Notes: generated by a model not told the origin, from the sequence alone. A DNA stretch of 64,000 nt from Moritella sp. PE36 (GCF_000170855.1 NZ_ABCQ01000001.1:62001-126000); one strand, 5' to 3'; positions 51,219-60,313 are shown, counted from the stretch's first letter. Program-made: numbers and translations.

Positions 51219-52709
51219 ATGATTGAAAATAATTTCATTATTACAGCTACATTCCTTGTTTACCTTGCTATTATGCTTGGTATCGGTGTGTATGCTTATC
51301 GACAAACCAAGAGTTCAACGGACTACTTTTTAGGTGGTCGTAACTTAGGTCCTTGGCCAGCAGCGTTATCTGCAGGTGCTTCAGACATGAGTGGTTGGTT
51401 ATTACTTGGCCTACCTGGTTACGCGTATGCAGCAGGCATGGAAGCGATCTGGTTAGCAGGTGGTTTATTAATTGGTACTTGGTTAAACTGGCTAATTGTC
51501 GCAAAACGTTTACGTACCTACAGTATCGTCACCAAATCAATTACCCTGCCAGAATTCCTATCGCGTCGTTTTAAAGACAACTCAAAAGCAATTCAAATTT
51601 GTTCGGCATTCTTTATCCTGATGTTCTTCTTGTTCTATACCAGTTCAGGCTTAGTGGCTGGCGGTAAATTATTTGAAACAGTATTTGGTCTAGATTATCA
51701 AGTCGCAGTTGTACTCGGTACTGTATGTGTGGTTTCTTATACGCTATTCGGTGGTTTCCTTGCTGTTTCTTGGACTGATTTAGTACAAGGTCTATTAATG
51801 TCAGCAGCACTATTAATCGTGCCACTCAGCGCGATGGACGGTAGCTTTAGCGATCTAGCAGCTGCCATGCGCGACATAAATCCAGAACTACTGACGATCT
51901 GGCAGAACAGCAAAGGTGAAGACCTTAGCGCTATTGCTATCATCTCATTAGCCGCTTGGGGCCTAGGTTACTTCGGTCAGCCACATATTCTTGCGCGTTT
52001 CAAAGCAACACGTAGCAATAAAGATCTTGTTAAAGCACGCCGTATTGCGGTTGTTTGGACTTCATTATCTATGTTTGGTGCAATGTTAGTCGGTCTCGTT
52101 GGTCTGGTTTACACTAATACTAACAATATCACTATCGCTGATGCTGAAACTATCTTCATGTTATTAGTGAACAGCATCTTCCACCCTGTTATTGCTGGTA
52201 TTCTGCTTGCTGCGATCTTAGCTGCAATCATGAGTACTGCGGATTCACAACTACTTGTATCATCATCGGCACTGGCTGAAGATTTCTACAAACAGTTAAT
52301 TCGTCCACAAGCAACAAGTGAAGAACTTGTTACTGTTGGTCGTTTTGGTGTTGTTGGTCTGTCTATCATTGCATTGTTACTTGCACTTAACCCTGATAGT
52401 TCGGTACTTGGTTTAGTATCTTATGCATGGGCTGGTTTTGGTGCTGCATTTGGTCCAGCATTAATTATCTCACTATACTGGCGTGGTATGACGCGTAACG
52501 GCGCACTTGCGGGTATTATTATTGGTGCGGTAACGGTTGTAGTATGGAAACAATTAAGTGGCGGTATCTTCGATCTGTATGAGATCGTACCGGGTATCAT
52601 CTTTGCTTCTCTAGCGATTGTTATCATTTCACTGATTGGTAAACAAGAAGACCAAAGTATCCACGCTCAATTCGACGAATTCGAGTCTGGTTTAGATACA
52701 ATGGAGTAA
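51219..52709 (+). CDS. putP: Sodium/proline symporter PutP
   Basis: PutP (496 aa; E. coli 502) takes up proline with Na+ across the inner membrane and belongs to the SSS family with 13 helices. YFLGGRNLGPWPAALSAGASDMSGWLLLGLPG in the first third holds the Na+ and substrate sites, as in E. coli PutP. The family signature follows as GYFGQPHILARFKA and ILAAIMSTADSQLLVSSSALAEDFYK. A terminator shared with convergent folA follows. No putA gene is near. It has its own 209-base upstream region. Confidence 0.95.
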   Translation: MIENNFIITATFLVYLAIMLGIGVYAYRQTKSSTDYFLGGRNLGPWPAALSAGASDMSGWLLLGLPGYAYAAGMEAIWLAGGLLIGTWLNWLIVAKRLRTYSIVTKSITLPEFLSRRFKDNSKAIQICSAFFILMFFLFYTSSGLVAGGKLFETVFGLDYQVAVVLGTVCVVSYTLFGGFLAVSWTDLVQGLLMSAALLIVPLSAMDGSFSDLAAAMRDINPELLTIWQNSKGEDLSAIAIISLAAWGLGYFGQPHILARFKATRSNKDLVKARRIAVVWTSLSMFGAMLVGLVGLVYTNTNNITIADAETIFMLLVNSIFHPVIAGILLAAILAAIMSTADSQLLVSSSALAEDFYKQLIRPQATSEELVTVGRFGVVGLSIIALLLALNPDSSVLGLVSYAWAGFGAAFGPALIISLYWRGMTRNGALAGIIIGAVTVVVWKQLSGGIFDLYEIVPGIIFASLAIVIISLIGKQEDQSIHAQFDEFESGLDTME

Positions 52710-52764
52710 CAGCCAGCAGCAATAACTAAATTAACGGTATAAAGTTAACTTAGTTATTCACTAT

Positions 52765-52801
52765 AAAAAATGCCGCGCTATCACTAGCGCGGCATTTTTT
52801 T
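52765..52801. terminator. Bidirectional terminator between putP and folA
   Basis: AAAAAATGCCGCGCTA and TAGCGCGGCATTTTTTT form a strong GC-rich stem with a short loop. A and T runs on both sides serve the two convergent genes. Confidence 0.93.
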
Positions 52802-52842
52802 CCAGTTCAGTTCAGAGTATGCACTCGTCAGTTAACACATGA

Positions 52843-53331
52843 CTACTTCACTCGCTCGAGTAAACTAAAATGGTAATCATGCGGGTTTTTATCATCTGCC
52901 GCATAAGACTCATGTTCAATTTCTTGCCAATTATACTGCTCATAATCAGGGAACCAAGTATCCCCTTCGGTGGTTAATTCAATATGCGTCAAATACAAAC
53001 GATCAGCAGCGGCTAAGCACTGGTTATAAATCGTCGCACCACCAATGATCATTAACTCTTCCACATCACCAGCAGCCACAACAGCATCTTCTAAGGTCGC
53101 AACAACAGTCACACCTTCTGGTTGATAATCTGCTTGTCGACTTAATACGATATTTAAACGACCCGGTAATGGACGACCAATTGATTCAAAGGTATTACGC
53201 CCCATTACAATAGGCTTACCTAACGTTGCGCGTTTAAACAGTTGTAACTCAGCAGGTAAATGCCACGGCATCTTATTATCTAAACCAATGACTCGGTTAT
53301 TTGCCAGTGCGGCAATCATGGAAACAATCAC
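52843..53331 (-). CDS. folA: Dihydrofolate reductase
   Basis: FolA (162 aa; E. coli 159) reduces dihydrofolate with NADPH. MIAALANNRVIGLDNKMPWHLPAEL contains the catalytic Asp/Trp region, with the M20 loop reading NKMPW. VMGRNTFESIGRPLPGR and MIIGGATIYNQCL bind NADPH. The frame begins at a GTG with AAGGAG at a good distance, giving four residues before the E. coli-like start; an ATG at codon 5 is the alternative. It ends towards the shared terminator. Confidence 0.96.
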   Translation of the reverse strand: MIVSMIAALANNRVIGLDNKMPWHLPAELQLFKRATLGKPIVMGRNTFESIGRPLPGRLNIVLSRQADYQPEGVTVVATLEDAVVAAGDVEELMIIGGATIYNQCLAAADRLYLTHIELTTEGDTWFPDYEQYNWQEIEHESYAADDKNPHDYHFSLLERVK

Positions 53332-53344
53332 AACAGCTCCTTAA

Positions 53345-53812
53345 TCAAACAATAGGCTTGTTACGGTACACCAGCACAGGCGCAATCGCCAGACCAAAGC
53401 TTAAGCCAATCAAAATAAAAATAGTCAGTAAACCATTTTCAACAACTTGCTGCTGTAACGCAGCACTATAACCTTGATGGTGTAACGTCATCAACCCGGT
53501 CATGGTTTTATACGCATACACGCCAGGGATCATCGGAATAATGGCTGCAACCGTCACCACAGGGCGTGGGATCAGCACTTTCCGAGACCAAGGCACCGTT
53601 GCCAGCCCCAGTAAGGTCGCAGCAATGAATGATGCCCACTCAATCGGCACGTTTACGTGTAATAATAGTGAGCGTACCGCATGGGCACTGGCAGCAAATA
53701 ACACACAGGCCAGCAGTGCTTGCCTAGGGACATTGAATAACAGTGCAAAGCCGAATGCAGCGATACCTGCAAACACCGCATCATCCACCAGCATCAGTAA
53801 TAGTTCACTCAT
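53345..53812 (-). CDS. yjjB: YjjB, threonine/serine exporter-like (succinate export) small subunit
   Basis: The 155-residue membrane protein (E. coli YjjB 157 aa) has about four helices (DDAVFAGIAAFGFALLFNVP, ASFIAATLLGLATVPW, VVTVAAIIPMIPGVYAYKTM, LLTIFILIGLSFGLAIAPV). IPMIPGVYAYK is the typical ThrE_2 motif. The frame is open 28 codons further upstream, but that part is hydrophilic and overlaps yjjP. The ATG that overlaps the yjjP TGA as ATGA is the natural start. With YjjP it forms a two-part exporter, implicated in succinate export in enterobacteria. Confidence 0.9.
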   Translation of the reverse strand: MSELLLMLVDDAVFAGIAAFGFALLFNVPRQALLACVLFAASAHAVRSLLLHVNVPIEWASFIAATLLGLATVPWSRKVLIPRPVVTVAAIIPMIPGVYAYKTMTGLMTLHHQGYSAALQQQVVENGLLTIFILIGLSFGLAIAPVLVYRNKPIV

Positions 53813-54621
53813 AGCCAGCCTCCTTGTTGCGCTAACTGCACAGCCAAGACAATACCGAGTGTAGAAGCAAGTGTTAACAGGGTTGCCGTCATCCATCGTG
53901 CCATACCGATGGTGACATGGCCTTTCACCATATCTGATACCGCATTAATTAATGGAAAACCAGGCACGAGTTGTAGCACACTGGTGACCATGATCAGCTC
54001 AGGTTCATTACCCCAACCAAAGCCGCTGGCGAAACTACCAATAAAGGTTGCAGTGAATGCAGTTATAAAAAACACGGTGAGTAAGTTATGGTGTAATTGA
54101 GTTAACCATTGGCGAATACGCATGGCAATGAAGCTCGTTAACCAAGTGCAGATAAATATAATGCTATCGCCACCAAATAAGTGACTAAAGCAGGCACAGG
54201 ATAAAGCCACAAAACAAGCGACGATGACGGAATCGTATTTAGGCACAGCCAAGTTATCTAAGCGCTGCTTAATCTGCTCTAAATCATAAATTTGCTTTTC
54301 GGCAAGGATACAAATGCGTTGTACTTCACACACTATCCCCATATCAATACCATGCGCTTTCATCGTACGCGTGGTCGTTATGCAGTGGTCGCCAAATCGA
54401 GAGGTAAGAATGATGGCTTTAGAGGTCAGTGCAATTTCGACGCTTTCTAGCCCAAATGCCATACCAAGACGTTCAGTTGTCTGTTCTATGATTCGGCTTT
54501 CAGCGTTATATGCCTGTAATAACTGCCCGGCACGCGCGATCACACGCGTAATTAATGCTTGCTGTTCATGGCTAATATTTACGTGGTGATTAACCCTATA
54601 TTCATTACATCCACTATTCAT
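53809..54621 (-). CDS. yjjP: YjjP, threonine/serine exporter-like (succinate export) large subunit
   Basis: The 270-residue protein (E. coli YjjP 256 aa) has a cytoplasmic N-terminal half (ThrE domain: FGLESVEIALTSKAIILTSRF, TRTMKAHGIDMGIVCEVQRI). A membrane half follows with about five helices, including VLQLVPGFPLINAVSDMVKGH. The LVPGFPLINA motif is characteristic of the ThrE family. Its stop overlaps the yjjB start by 4 bases, so the two are coupled. It may export succinate or amino acids; the substrate here is not shown. Confidence 0.9.
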   Translation of the reverse strand: MNSGCNEYRVNHHVNISHEQQALITRVIARAGQLLQAYNAESRIIEQTTERLGMAFGLESVEIALTSKAIILTSRFGDHCITTTRTMKAHGIDMGIVCEVQRICILAEKQIYDLEQIKQRLDNLAVPKYDSVIVACFVALSCACFSHLFGGDSIIFICTWLTSFIAMRIRQWLTQLHHNLLTVFFITAFTATFIGSFASGFGWGNEPELIMVTSVLQLVPGFPLINAVSDMVKGHVTIGMARWMTATLLTLASTLGIVLAVQLAQQGGWL

Positions 54622-54690
54622 GACTACATCTTGCTATCTATCACTTATTGAATAGTCGATTGTAGCCGTAAAGCGTACAAACAAACAGCA

Positions 54691-55479
54691 CTACATGATA
54701 ATCGGATGTGAAAACTCGGCATGATTAATCACCGTGCTTTCATAACCATAAACGTGACGAATATTATCAGTGGTCACCACTTGCTTGGCACAGCCATTAG
54801 CGCAGATATTACCGTCCTTCAATAAAATGATCCGGTCAGCATACTTAGCCGCCAAATTAAGATCATGTAATACTGTAATAACCGCCACCCCTGTCTGTGC
54901 TAAATGCTTGGCACTCTTTAATAATTGATGTTGATAATTTATATCCAAAGCCGCCGTGGGCTCATCCAATAATAGTATCTGTGGTTTGTTCTTATTACCC
55001 ACAGCTAACTGTAATAATACCCGGGAAAAATGCACACGCTGTTTCTCACCACCCGATAATGTCGGGTAAGCACGTGCTCTTAAATGGTCGATCTCTTGTT
55101 CAGCTAAGATCGTATCAGCGAGTGCTTGTACTTTAGCTTGACCACAATCGGCCTGTAAGCCGCCCATCAGCACCACGTCAATCACTTGAAATGAGAAACT
55201 TAAGCTGGCGCTTTGTGGCAATACTGCCAGCGTCCTGGCTATCTCACTCCGATTAATATTGCTCCGCATTTCACCGTTTAAGAAAATTTTCCCAGAGGAG
55301 GGTTGCAACTCACCGGTGATGGCTTTGAACAACGAACTTTTACCCGCACCATTAGGGCCAAGCACAGCCAAAAACTCTCCTTCATCTAACGTCAAATTGA
55401 GATCATTAAAAATACATTTACCTGCGATGCTATAATTCAACTGCTGGCAATGCAGAACCGGTGTTGTCATGTTTAACAT
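54691..55479 (-). CDS. hmuV: Haem ABC importer ATP-binding protein HmuV
   Basis: The 262-residue ATPase has Walker A GPNGAGKSSLFKAI, Q-loop VLPQSASLSF, signature LSGGEKQRVHFSRVLLQLA and Walker B ILLLDEPTAALD, with the switch His in TVLHDLNLA. Length and motifs fit HmuV/HutD, which powers haem uptake from the periplasm. It is the last gene of hmuTUV and starts 4 bases after hmuU. Of two in-frame ATG codons, the first is used; the second (MTTPVL) lies a better distance from AAGCGG. Confidence 0.93.
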   Translation of the reverse strand: MLNMTTPVLHCQQLNYSIAGKCIFNDLNLTLDEGEFLAVLGPNGAGKSSLFKAITGELQPSSGKIFLNGEMRSNINRSEIARTLAVLPQSASLSFSFQVIDVVLMGGLQADCGQAKVQALADTILAEQEIDHLRARAYPTLSGGEKQRVHFSRVLLQLAVGNKNKPQILLLDEPTAALDINYQHQLLKSAKHLAQTGVAVITVLHDLNLAAKYADRIILLKDGNICANGCAKQVVTTDNIRHVYGYESTVINHAEFSHPIIM

Positions 55480-55483
55480 CCGC

Positions 55484-56536
55484 TTATATCCCCAACTTAG
55501 ATCGTTGTTGTAAAAGTAAAATAATAAAGAAAGGACTGCCTAATAACGCCGTAATAATACCCACAGGTACTTCGCTCGGTGCCATGATCGTACGTGCTAA
55601 TATATCGGCAAGTAATAATAACAATGCCCCTAACATCGCCGATAATGGTAATAAACGCTGATGGTTCGGCCCCACTAACAAGCGAACCAGATGCGGAATA
55701 ATCAAACCAATAAACCCAATCATACCTGCGATTGATACCGCAACTCCGAGTCCGATTGCACAGCAAAATATTAACCGACGTTTTATACGCACAATATCGA
55801 TACCAAGGTGCACCGCTTCCGCATCCCCCAGCAATAAAATATTCAATGCTTTCGCTGATGACATAAATACCACCAGCAAAAATACCAGGGTGATACTACT
55901 GATGGTAATACTGATCCAATTACTGCCCGCCATTGAGCCCATTTGCCACAAACTCAAATCACGTAAACTTTGATCATCGGCAATATACGTGAGCATGCCC
56001 ATCCCCGCGCCGGCAATAGCACTGATAGCCACACCCGCAAGCAGCATCACCACCACCGAGCTGCCTTGGCTACTTGTCCCGACTTTATAGACAAGTAAAC
56101 AAACCGCTAATGCAAAGGTAAACGCAAAAAAAGACACCGTACTCAATTGTAACCAATCTGGTAAATCAACCATCAAGTCAGCAAAAATAACAATACCTAA
56201 ACCCGCACCCAGTGCCGCACCACTGCTTACCCCAATAATACCGGGATCAGCTAACGGATTACGAAACACACCTTGCATCACCGCGCCAGTTAATCCTAAA
56301 ATCCCGCCTATGGATAAACAAAGTAACGTGCGAGGCAAGCGAATATTACTCACCACGATGACGTTTTGAGTGCTTACTGGCGATTGCCAATTAACCCAAT
56401 TCACCAATAATGCTTTGATACTGTCAGCAAACGAGATCGCCATCGGACCCACAGAAACAGATAACACCACCATAGAAGCAAGAAAAAATAACACAACACT
56501 CGGTAACAACAATGGCCAGCGGCTATTAACAAACAT
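55484..56536 (-). CDS. hmuU: Haem ABC importer permease HmuU
   Basis: This 350-residue FecCD-family permease has about ten helices. NIRLPRTLLCLSIGGILGLTGAVMQGVFRNPLADPGIIGVSSGAALG is the family hallmark, seen across residues about 60-110. GLIIPHLVRLLVGPNHQRLLPLSAMLGA contacts the ATPase. It forms the membrane channel for haem with HmuV and receives haem from HmuT, encoded 8 bases upstream. Confidence 0.94.
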   Translation of the reverse strand: MFVNSRWPLLLPSVVLFFLASMVVLSVSVGPMAISFADSIKALLVNWVNWQSPVSTQNVIVVSNIRLPRTLLCLSIGGILGLTGAVMQGVFRNPLADPGIIGVSSGAALGAGLGIVIFADLMVDLPDWLQLSTVSFFAFTFALAVCLLVYKVGTSSQGSSVVVMLLAGVAISAIAGAGMGMLTYIADDQSLRDLSLWQMGSMAGSNWISITISSITLVFLLVVFMSSAKALNILLLGDAEAVHLGIDIVRIKRRLIFCCAIGLGVAVSIAGMIGFIGLIIPHLVRLLVGPNHQRLLPLSAMLGALLLLLADILARTIMAPSEVPVGIITALLGSPFFIILLLQQRSKLGI

Positions 56537-56544
56537 ATACGCCC

Positions 56545-57411
56545 CTAATACTCTAATTCAAGCTCTAAATTAGCAGATAACTGAGGGTATAACTTAACCT
56601 GTAACTGTTTTGCTTGTTTGATACTATTCAGTCCCAGACCACCGATTAGCGCGCTGCCATCAATGACATAAATCGCTTTATTACGACCTGCAGGCGTTTG
56701 TGCTAATAATGGCATTGCCGCAATTAAGGTATCGATATCTTGATATTTCTGCCAATGACGGCCACTGACTAAAATACTTTCTGGCGCCATTGCCAAGAAC
56801 GCTTCTGCTGATAATGCTTGGTAAGAATTAAGCGCTGCAGCAGGGTTAACCGCGCCCGCTAATGTCATCACCGAATGTGCTGTGGTATTACTCCCAGCAG
56901 CAGTATAAGTACCTTTATCATTCAACAGTAAGAACAGCATTTTTTTAGGTGTGTTGATTTGTTGCTTATTTGCTTCTAACTGGTTAATGTCACGTTCAAG
57001 CTTGATAATTAATTGTTTGGCTTGTGATTTTCTATCTAATTTATCACCCAGTAAGGTAATGGTATCAAGTAGGTTTGTCGTCGTTGTTTCGGTCGGTAAT
57101 ACCATTACTTCAACACCACTTTGTACTAACAGATCAAGTGTTGATTGCGGGCCCATTTCACTGCTACCAATCAGGGTATCTGGTGCTAGAGATAATAATC
57201 CTTCAGCAGACAATTGACGGTGATAACCAACCACAGGTAATTTAGCTACAGCCGGGTAGCGACTGGTCAAATCGACAGCAACCAAATCATCTTGTTTGTC
57301 CAAGGCGATTAATAACTCAGTAACACCCGCGCCCGCACTAATGATACGTTCTCCGGCCACACTACCGAATGACAATAATAAACAACAAACGCTAACCCAA
57401 ACCTTATTCAT
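56545..57411 (-). CDS. hmuT: Haem-binding periplasmic protein HmuT
   Basis: The 288-residue protein has a signal peptide (MNKVWVSVCCLLLSFGSVAG) and a class III substrate-binding fold. It contains RIISAGAGVTELLIALDKQDDLVAVDLTSRYP, SSEMGP and the helical spine QLIIKLERDINQLEANKQQI. A tyrosine-containing motif DLTSRYPAVAKLPVVGYHRQLSAEGLLS matches HmuT/HutB, where Tyr binds haem iron. The frame is open six codons further to a TTG; the ATG with GGTGGA upstream is preferred. It is the first gene of hmuTUV and divergent from hutXZ. Confidence 0.93.
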   Translation of the reverse strand: MNKVWVSVCCLLLSFGSVAGERIISAGAGVTELLIALDKQDDLVAVDLTSRYPAVAKLPVVGYHRQLSAEGLLSLAPDTLIGSSEMGPQSTLDLLVQSGVEVMVLPTETTTTNLLDTITLLGDKLDRKSQAKQLIIKLERDINQLEANKQQINTPKKMLFLLLNDKGTYTAAGSNTTAHSVMTLAGAVNPAAALNSYQALSAEAFLAMAPESILVSGRHWQKYQDIDTLIAAMPLLAQTPAGRNKAIYVIDGSALIGGLGLNSIKQAKQLQVKLYPQLSANLELELEY

Positions 57412-57533
57412 TTCAATTCCACCCAGCAATAAATTTAATAATGTTTATAGTTAAATAAAGAACTGTATTTAGATGCAAAGCCAGTTCTTAAATTAAACTA
57501 ATATTTGTTCGCTAGTGTAAATAACAAACCCTT

Positions 57534-57567
57534 ATAATGCAAATGAGAATTGGTTGCATTATCATTA
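57534..57567. promoter_or_regulatory. Fur-box-like site between hmuT and hutX
   Basis: AAATGAGAATTGGTTGCATT keeps 13 of 18 scored positions of a Vibrio-type Fur box, read by eye. The wider region is an inverted repeat, ATAATGCAA and TTGCATTAT, with TTATCATT following. A TATAAT at 57533-57538 overlaps it. Placement in the divergent promoter region of two haem operons fits iron-dependent repression of both. Confidence 0.65.
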
Positions 57568-57626
57568 CAACTATATTAATCTGCAATCACTACCTCAATC
57601 ATAGGGTCACTTAAAGGCTTAACAGT

Positions 57627-58184
57627 ATGCAAGAAAACACTACCCGTAATGCTATTCATCAGCTAATGGCAGATAAACCTCGATTAAGAAGCATTGAAGT
57701 TGCACTTGAATTAAATTGCAGTGAACTTGAGGTGATCCAAGCATTGCCAGAACAAGAAGTGAATATGTTGCCAGCTGAGCAAGCACAACGCTTATTAACC
57801 GATATAGCTGACTGGGGTAACGTAACTTGTATTATTGAAGTATCTGGCTTTGTCTTTGAAGTGAAAGCGCCGTTACCAAAAGGAAAAAATGCTTACGGTT
57901 ATTACAACTTATCGCATGACAGTGACGGTTTACAAGGCCACCTCAAGCTTGATAATCTATCTGCAATGGCCTTACTTACCCGTAAAGTACGCGGTAAATT
58001 AAGCTACTACGTGCAGTTTTTTGATCATAAAGGTAACAGCGTATTTAAGATTTACCTCGGTCGCGATAAAGATGGCCAAGTGATCCCTGCACAAATTACT
58101 CGCTTTAATGCGCTAGCCACACAAACCACAAGCGATGACGCTAATATAGTCAGTGACGAAACTATTGCTATCGTAACTAATTAA
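57627..58184 (+). CDS. hutX: Haem utilisation carrier protein HutX
   Basis: HutX (185 aa) binds haem in the cytoplasm and hands it to HutZ in Vibrio. The sequence is family-like throughout: ALELNCSELEVIQALPEQEVNMLP in the helical start, then WGNVTCIIEVSGFVFEVKAPLPKGKNAYGYYNL and GHLKLDNLSAMALLTRKVRGKLSYYVQFFDHKGNSVFKIYLGRD in the beta-rich core. It is the first gene of hutXZ, divergent from hmuTUV. No hutW is present in this cluster. Confidence 0.93.
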   Translation: MQENTTRNAIHQLMADKPRLRSIEVALELNCSELEVIQALPEQEVNMLPAEQAQRLLTDIADWGNVTCIIEVSGFVFEVKAPLPKGKNAYGYYNLSHDSDGLQGHLKLDNLSAMALLTRKVRGKLSYYVQFFDHKGNSVFKIYLGRDKDGQVIPAQITRFNALATQTTSDDANIVSDETIAIVTN

Positions 58185-58208
58185 ACACAAATAACGGACA
58201 CTCAGATC

Positions 58209-58748
58209 ATGATGATGAACAAACAAGAACGCTTAGAGAATCGCTTACAACCAAAAATTGCAGAATTTAGAGAAGAGCGCCAAACGTTAGTTTTATCAAC
58301 ATTAAGCGCAGATGGATTTCCACATATTAGTTACGCACCCTTTGTTCGTTTAGCAGATGGTTACTACATTTTAATCAGTGAGATTGCTGAACATACGCAG
58401 AACTTATTGGTAAATCCAAATCTGTCTTTCATGCTATTAGAAGATGAGCAAGGCGCTAAACAAATCTTTGCCCGCCATCGTCTAACATACAAAGCCAACG
58501 CTGAAGTGATTGATCGTGAAAGTGATACATGGGCACAGGCTATCCCAGCATTAGAAGCGCGTTTTGGTGAAATTATTACGAACCTAAGTGGTTTAAGTGA
58601 TTTCCGTCTATTCCGTATCGAACCACAAACAGGTCGCTACGTGAGAGGCTTCGGTAAAGCGTATACTGTTAACGGTAATGACGATATTGACTTCGTGCAC
58701 CTAGAAAAAGGTCATCAGCAGGTCAAAGAAGAAGTTGAAGCTGAATAA
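58209..58748 (+). CDS. hutZ: Haem utilisation/degradation protein HutZ
   Basis: HutZ (179 aa) is a split-barrel protein of the pyridoxamine-phosphate-oxidase superfamily that degrades haem in Vibrio cholerae. Typical stretches are LQPKIAEFREERQTLVLSTLSADGFPHISYAPFV, EIAEHTQNLLVNPNLSFMLLEDE, ARHRLTYKANA, and the C-terminal VHLEKGHQQV, where a His serves as haem ligand in the family. It starts 24 bases after hutX and is followed by a terminator. Together with HmuTUV this gives haem import, transfer and breakdown. Confidence 0.94.
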   Translation: MMMNKQERLENRLQPKIAEFREERQTLVLSTLSADGFPHISYAPFVRLADGYYILISEIAEHTQNLLVNPNLSFMLLEDEQGAKQIFARHRLTYKANAEVIDRESDTWAQAIPALEARFGEIITNLSGLSDFRLFRIEPQTGRYVRGFGKAYTVNGNDDIDFVHLEKGHQQVKEEVEAE

Positions 58749-58797
58749 CCCGTTCAATATAAGATAAAAATATAGCTTTAAATAGAAATAGAAGCAG

Positions 58798-58827
58798 AAG
58801 CAGATGGATTTATTCATCTGCTTTTTT
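58798..58827 (+). terminator. Terminator of hutXZ
   Basis: A perfect 9-bp stem (AAGCAGATG / CATCTGCTT) with an eight-base loop runs into TTTTTT, 49 bases after the hutZ stop. Confidence 0.9.
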
Positions 58828-58885
58828 GTGACTAACTCAAATTATTCCATACTCTCATCATATACTTTCATACTTTCCTACTTTC

Positions 58886-60313
58886 CTATCGCTCACGAGT
58901 GACATGCCAACATAAGCCTTCTTGCGCTTCGTAACCTTTGCAAATCCAAAGTCCAACCGCACAGACTAATTCATCGCCATAATAGACTAATGGGATACGA
59001 TCACGTAACCAAGGTGCTATCTGATATTCTTGGTATAACTTTTTAATACTGCGCGAGCCACTACGTCCAACAGGATGACACTTACCCTCACCCCGGAAAC
59101 GGATAGTTACCTTGTCATGTGCGAGGGGCTCTTTCACACAGTAACCGCTATCATTATCGTCAATAGCATTGCTGCTATCAACGCCACTTTTTCCTTGTAT
59201 AGAGTCTTGTGTCGTGTCTTGTATCGAGTCCTGTAAATGCAAGGTACCGATATTGTCAGGTAATGCAATACGTTGAGATTGGGTATGTTCAAGCGTTATC
59301 ACTACGTCTTTTAGCTCCGCGTATTTCTGCTGGTTATAAAGCACCCCTTGATAACGGCGAAACTCACCAGCCTGCCAGCTCAATTGTGGATTGGCATCAT
59401 CAGCGGCATTCACCACCTCTAACCATACTTTATCTAAATGGTGACGGCTTGGCATCGGTAGCTGTTGACCAGCAAGCCAAAAACGAATGACATTGTTACG
59501 GCGAATTTTTGATAATTTATCTAACTCCGCAATATTTAATCCACTAAAAGAATGCGCACAAGTCACCAAATCTATTTCTGCAATTTCATCTGATAATGCC
59601 TGCTGCTCGGCGCAGAGCTCGGCGCTGCGATGCACGGCATGAGCAATACCCGGCCAACGCTGTTTTAAACTAGGAATAATTTGATGACGTAAGAAGTTAC
59701 GATCATAACTCTGGTTATTATTGCTTTCGTCTTCGACCCAAGATAATTGTGCTTGGCTGGCATAATCCACCAGCGCTTGTTGCGGATGTATCAATAAAGG
59801 ACGGACTATTTGGCAGTTCGCTTGTAATGAAAAAGGCATCTGTGCAGCCATTGCCGACAAACCTTTTACACCAGCACCACGCTTAAGCTGCAACAAAAAT
59901 GTTTCAAGCTGATCATCAAGATGTTGGCCAAGTAATAATAACGATCCATCATTGAGATGTTTTGCTATCGCTTGATAACGGGCGGTGCGCGCTTGTGCTT
60001 CTAAACTTTCTCGACTGCCAACATTAAGCACAACCTTTTCAGCGATAAAGTTAATGCCTAACGCCGCAGCAGTTTGCTGGCAATGGTCTAACCAAGTATC
60101 CGCATTGTCACTTAAGCCATGGTGCACATGTACCGCAAGATAAGCGTGTTGTGGATATCGCTGTTGATAACGAGCCAGTAAATGCAATAACACATGAGAA
60201 TCAAGACCACCGCTATAGGCAAGTACGATCTGCATCGGTTTTGTCGTTAACGATTGTAACGCGTGCTGAAATGTTGAGAAGAGATCGACGTTAGTAACCA
60301 CAGTTATCATCAC
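58886..60313 (-). CDS. tilS: tRNA(Ile)-lysidine synthetase TilS
   Basis: TilS (475 aa; E. coli 432) converts C34 of tRNA-Ile(CAU) to lysidine. The PP-loop is LAYSGGLDSHVLLHLL near residue 32, followed by VHHGLSDNAD and LGQHLDDQLETFLLQLKRGAGVKGLSAM. The C-terminal domain holds RFRGEGKCHPVGRSGSRSIKKLYQEYQIAPWLRDRIPLVYY. A repetitive linker, QDSIQDTTQDSIQGK near residues 359-373, accounts for part of the extra length. The start is GTG directly followed by ATG; the ribosome site is weak. It lies downstream of accA and dnaE, the usual neighbours. Confidence 0.94.
   Translation of the reverse strand: MMITVVTNVDLFSTFQHALQSLTTKPMQIVLAYSGGLDSHVLLHLLARYQQRYPQHAYLAVHVHHGLSDNADTWLDHCQQTAAALGINFIAEKVVLNVGSRESLEAQARTARYQAIAKHLNDGSLLLLGQHLDDQLETFLLQLKRGAGVKGLSAMAAQMPFSLQANCQIVRPLLIHPQQALVDYASQAQLSWVEDESNNNQSYDRNFLRHQIIPSLKQRWPGIAHAVHRSAELCAEQQALSDEIAEIDLVTCAHSFSGLNIAELDKLSKIRRNNVIRFWLAGQQLPMPSRHHLDKVWLEVVNAADDANPQLSWQAGEFRRYQGVLYNQQKYAELKDVVITLEHTQSQRIALPDNIGTLHLQDSIQDTTQDSIQGKSGVDSSNAIDDNDSGYCVKEPLAHDKVTIRFRGEGKCHPVGRSGSRSIKKLYQEYQIAPWLRDRIPLVYYGDELVCAVGLWICKGYEAQEGLCWHVTRER

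Noticed and set aside
53813-53896. 28-codon N-terminal extension of yjjB
   Set aside because: It overlaps yjjP, is hydrophilic with several Cys, and the ATGA overlap gives the natural start.
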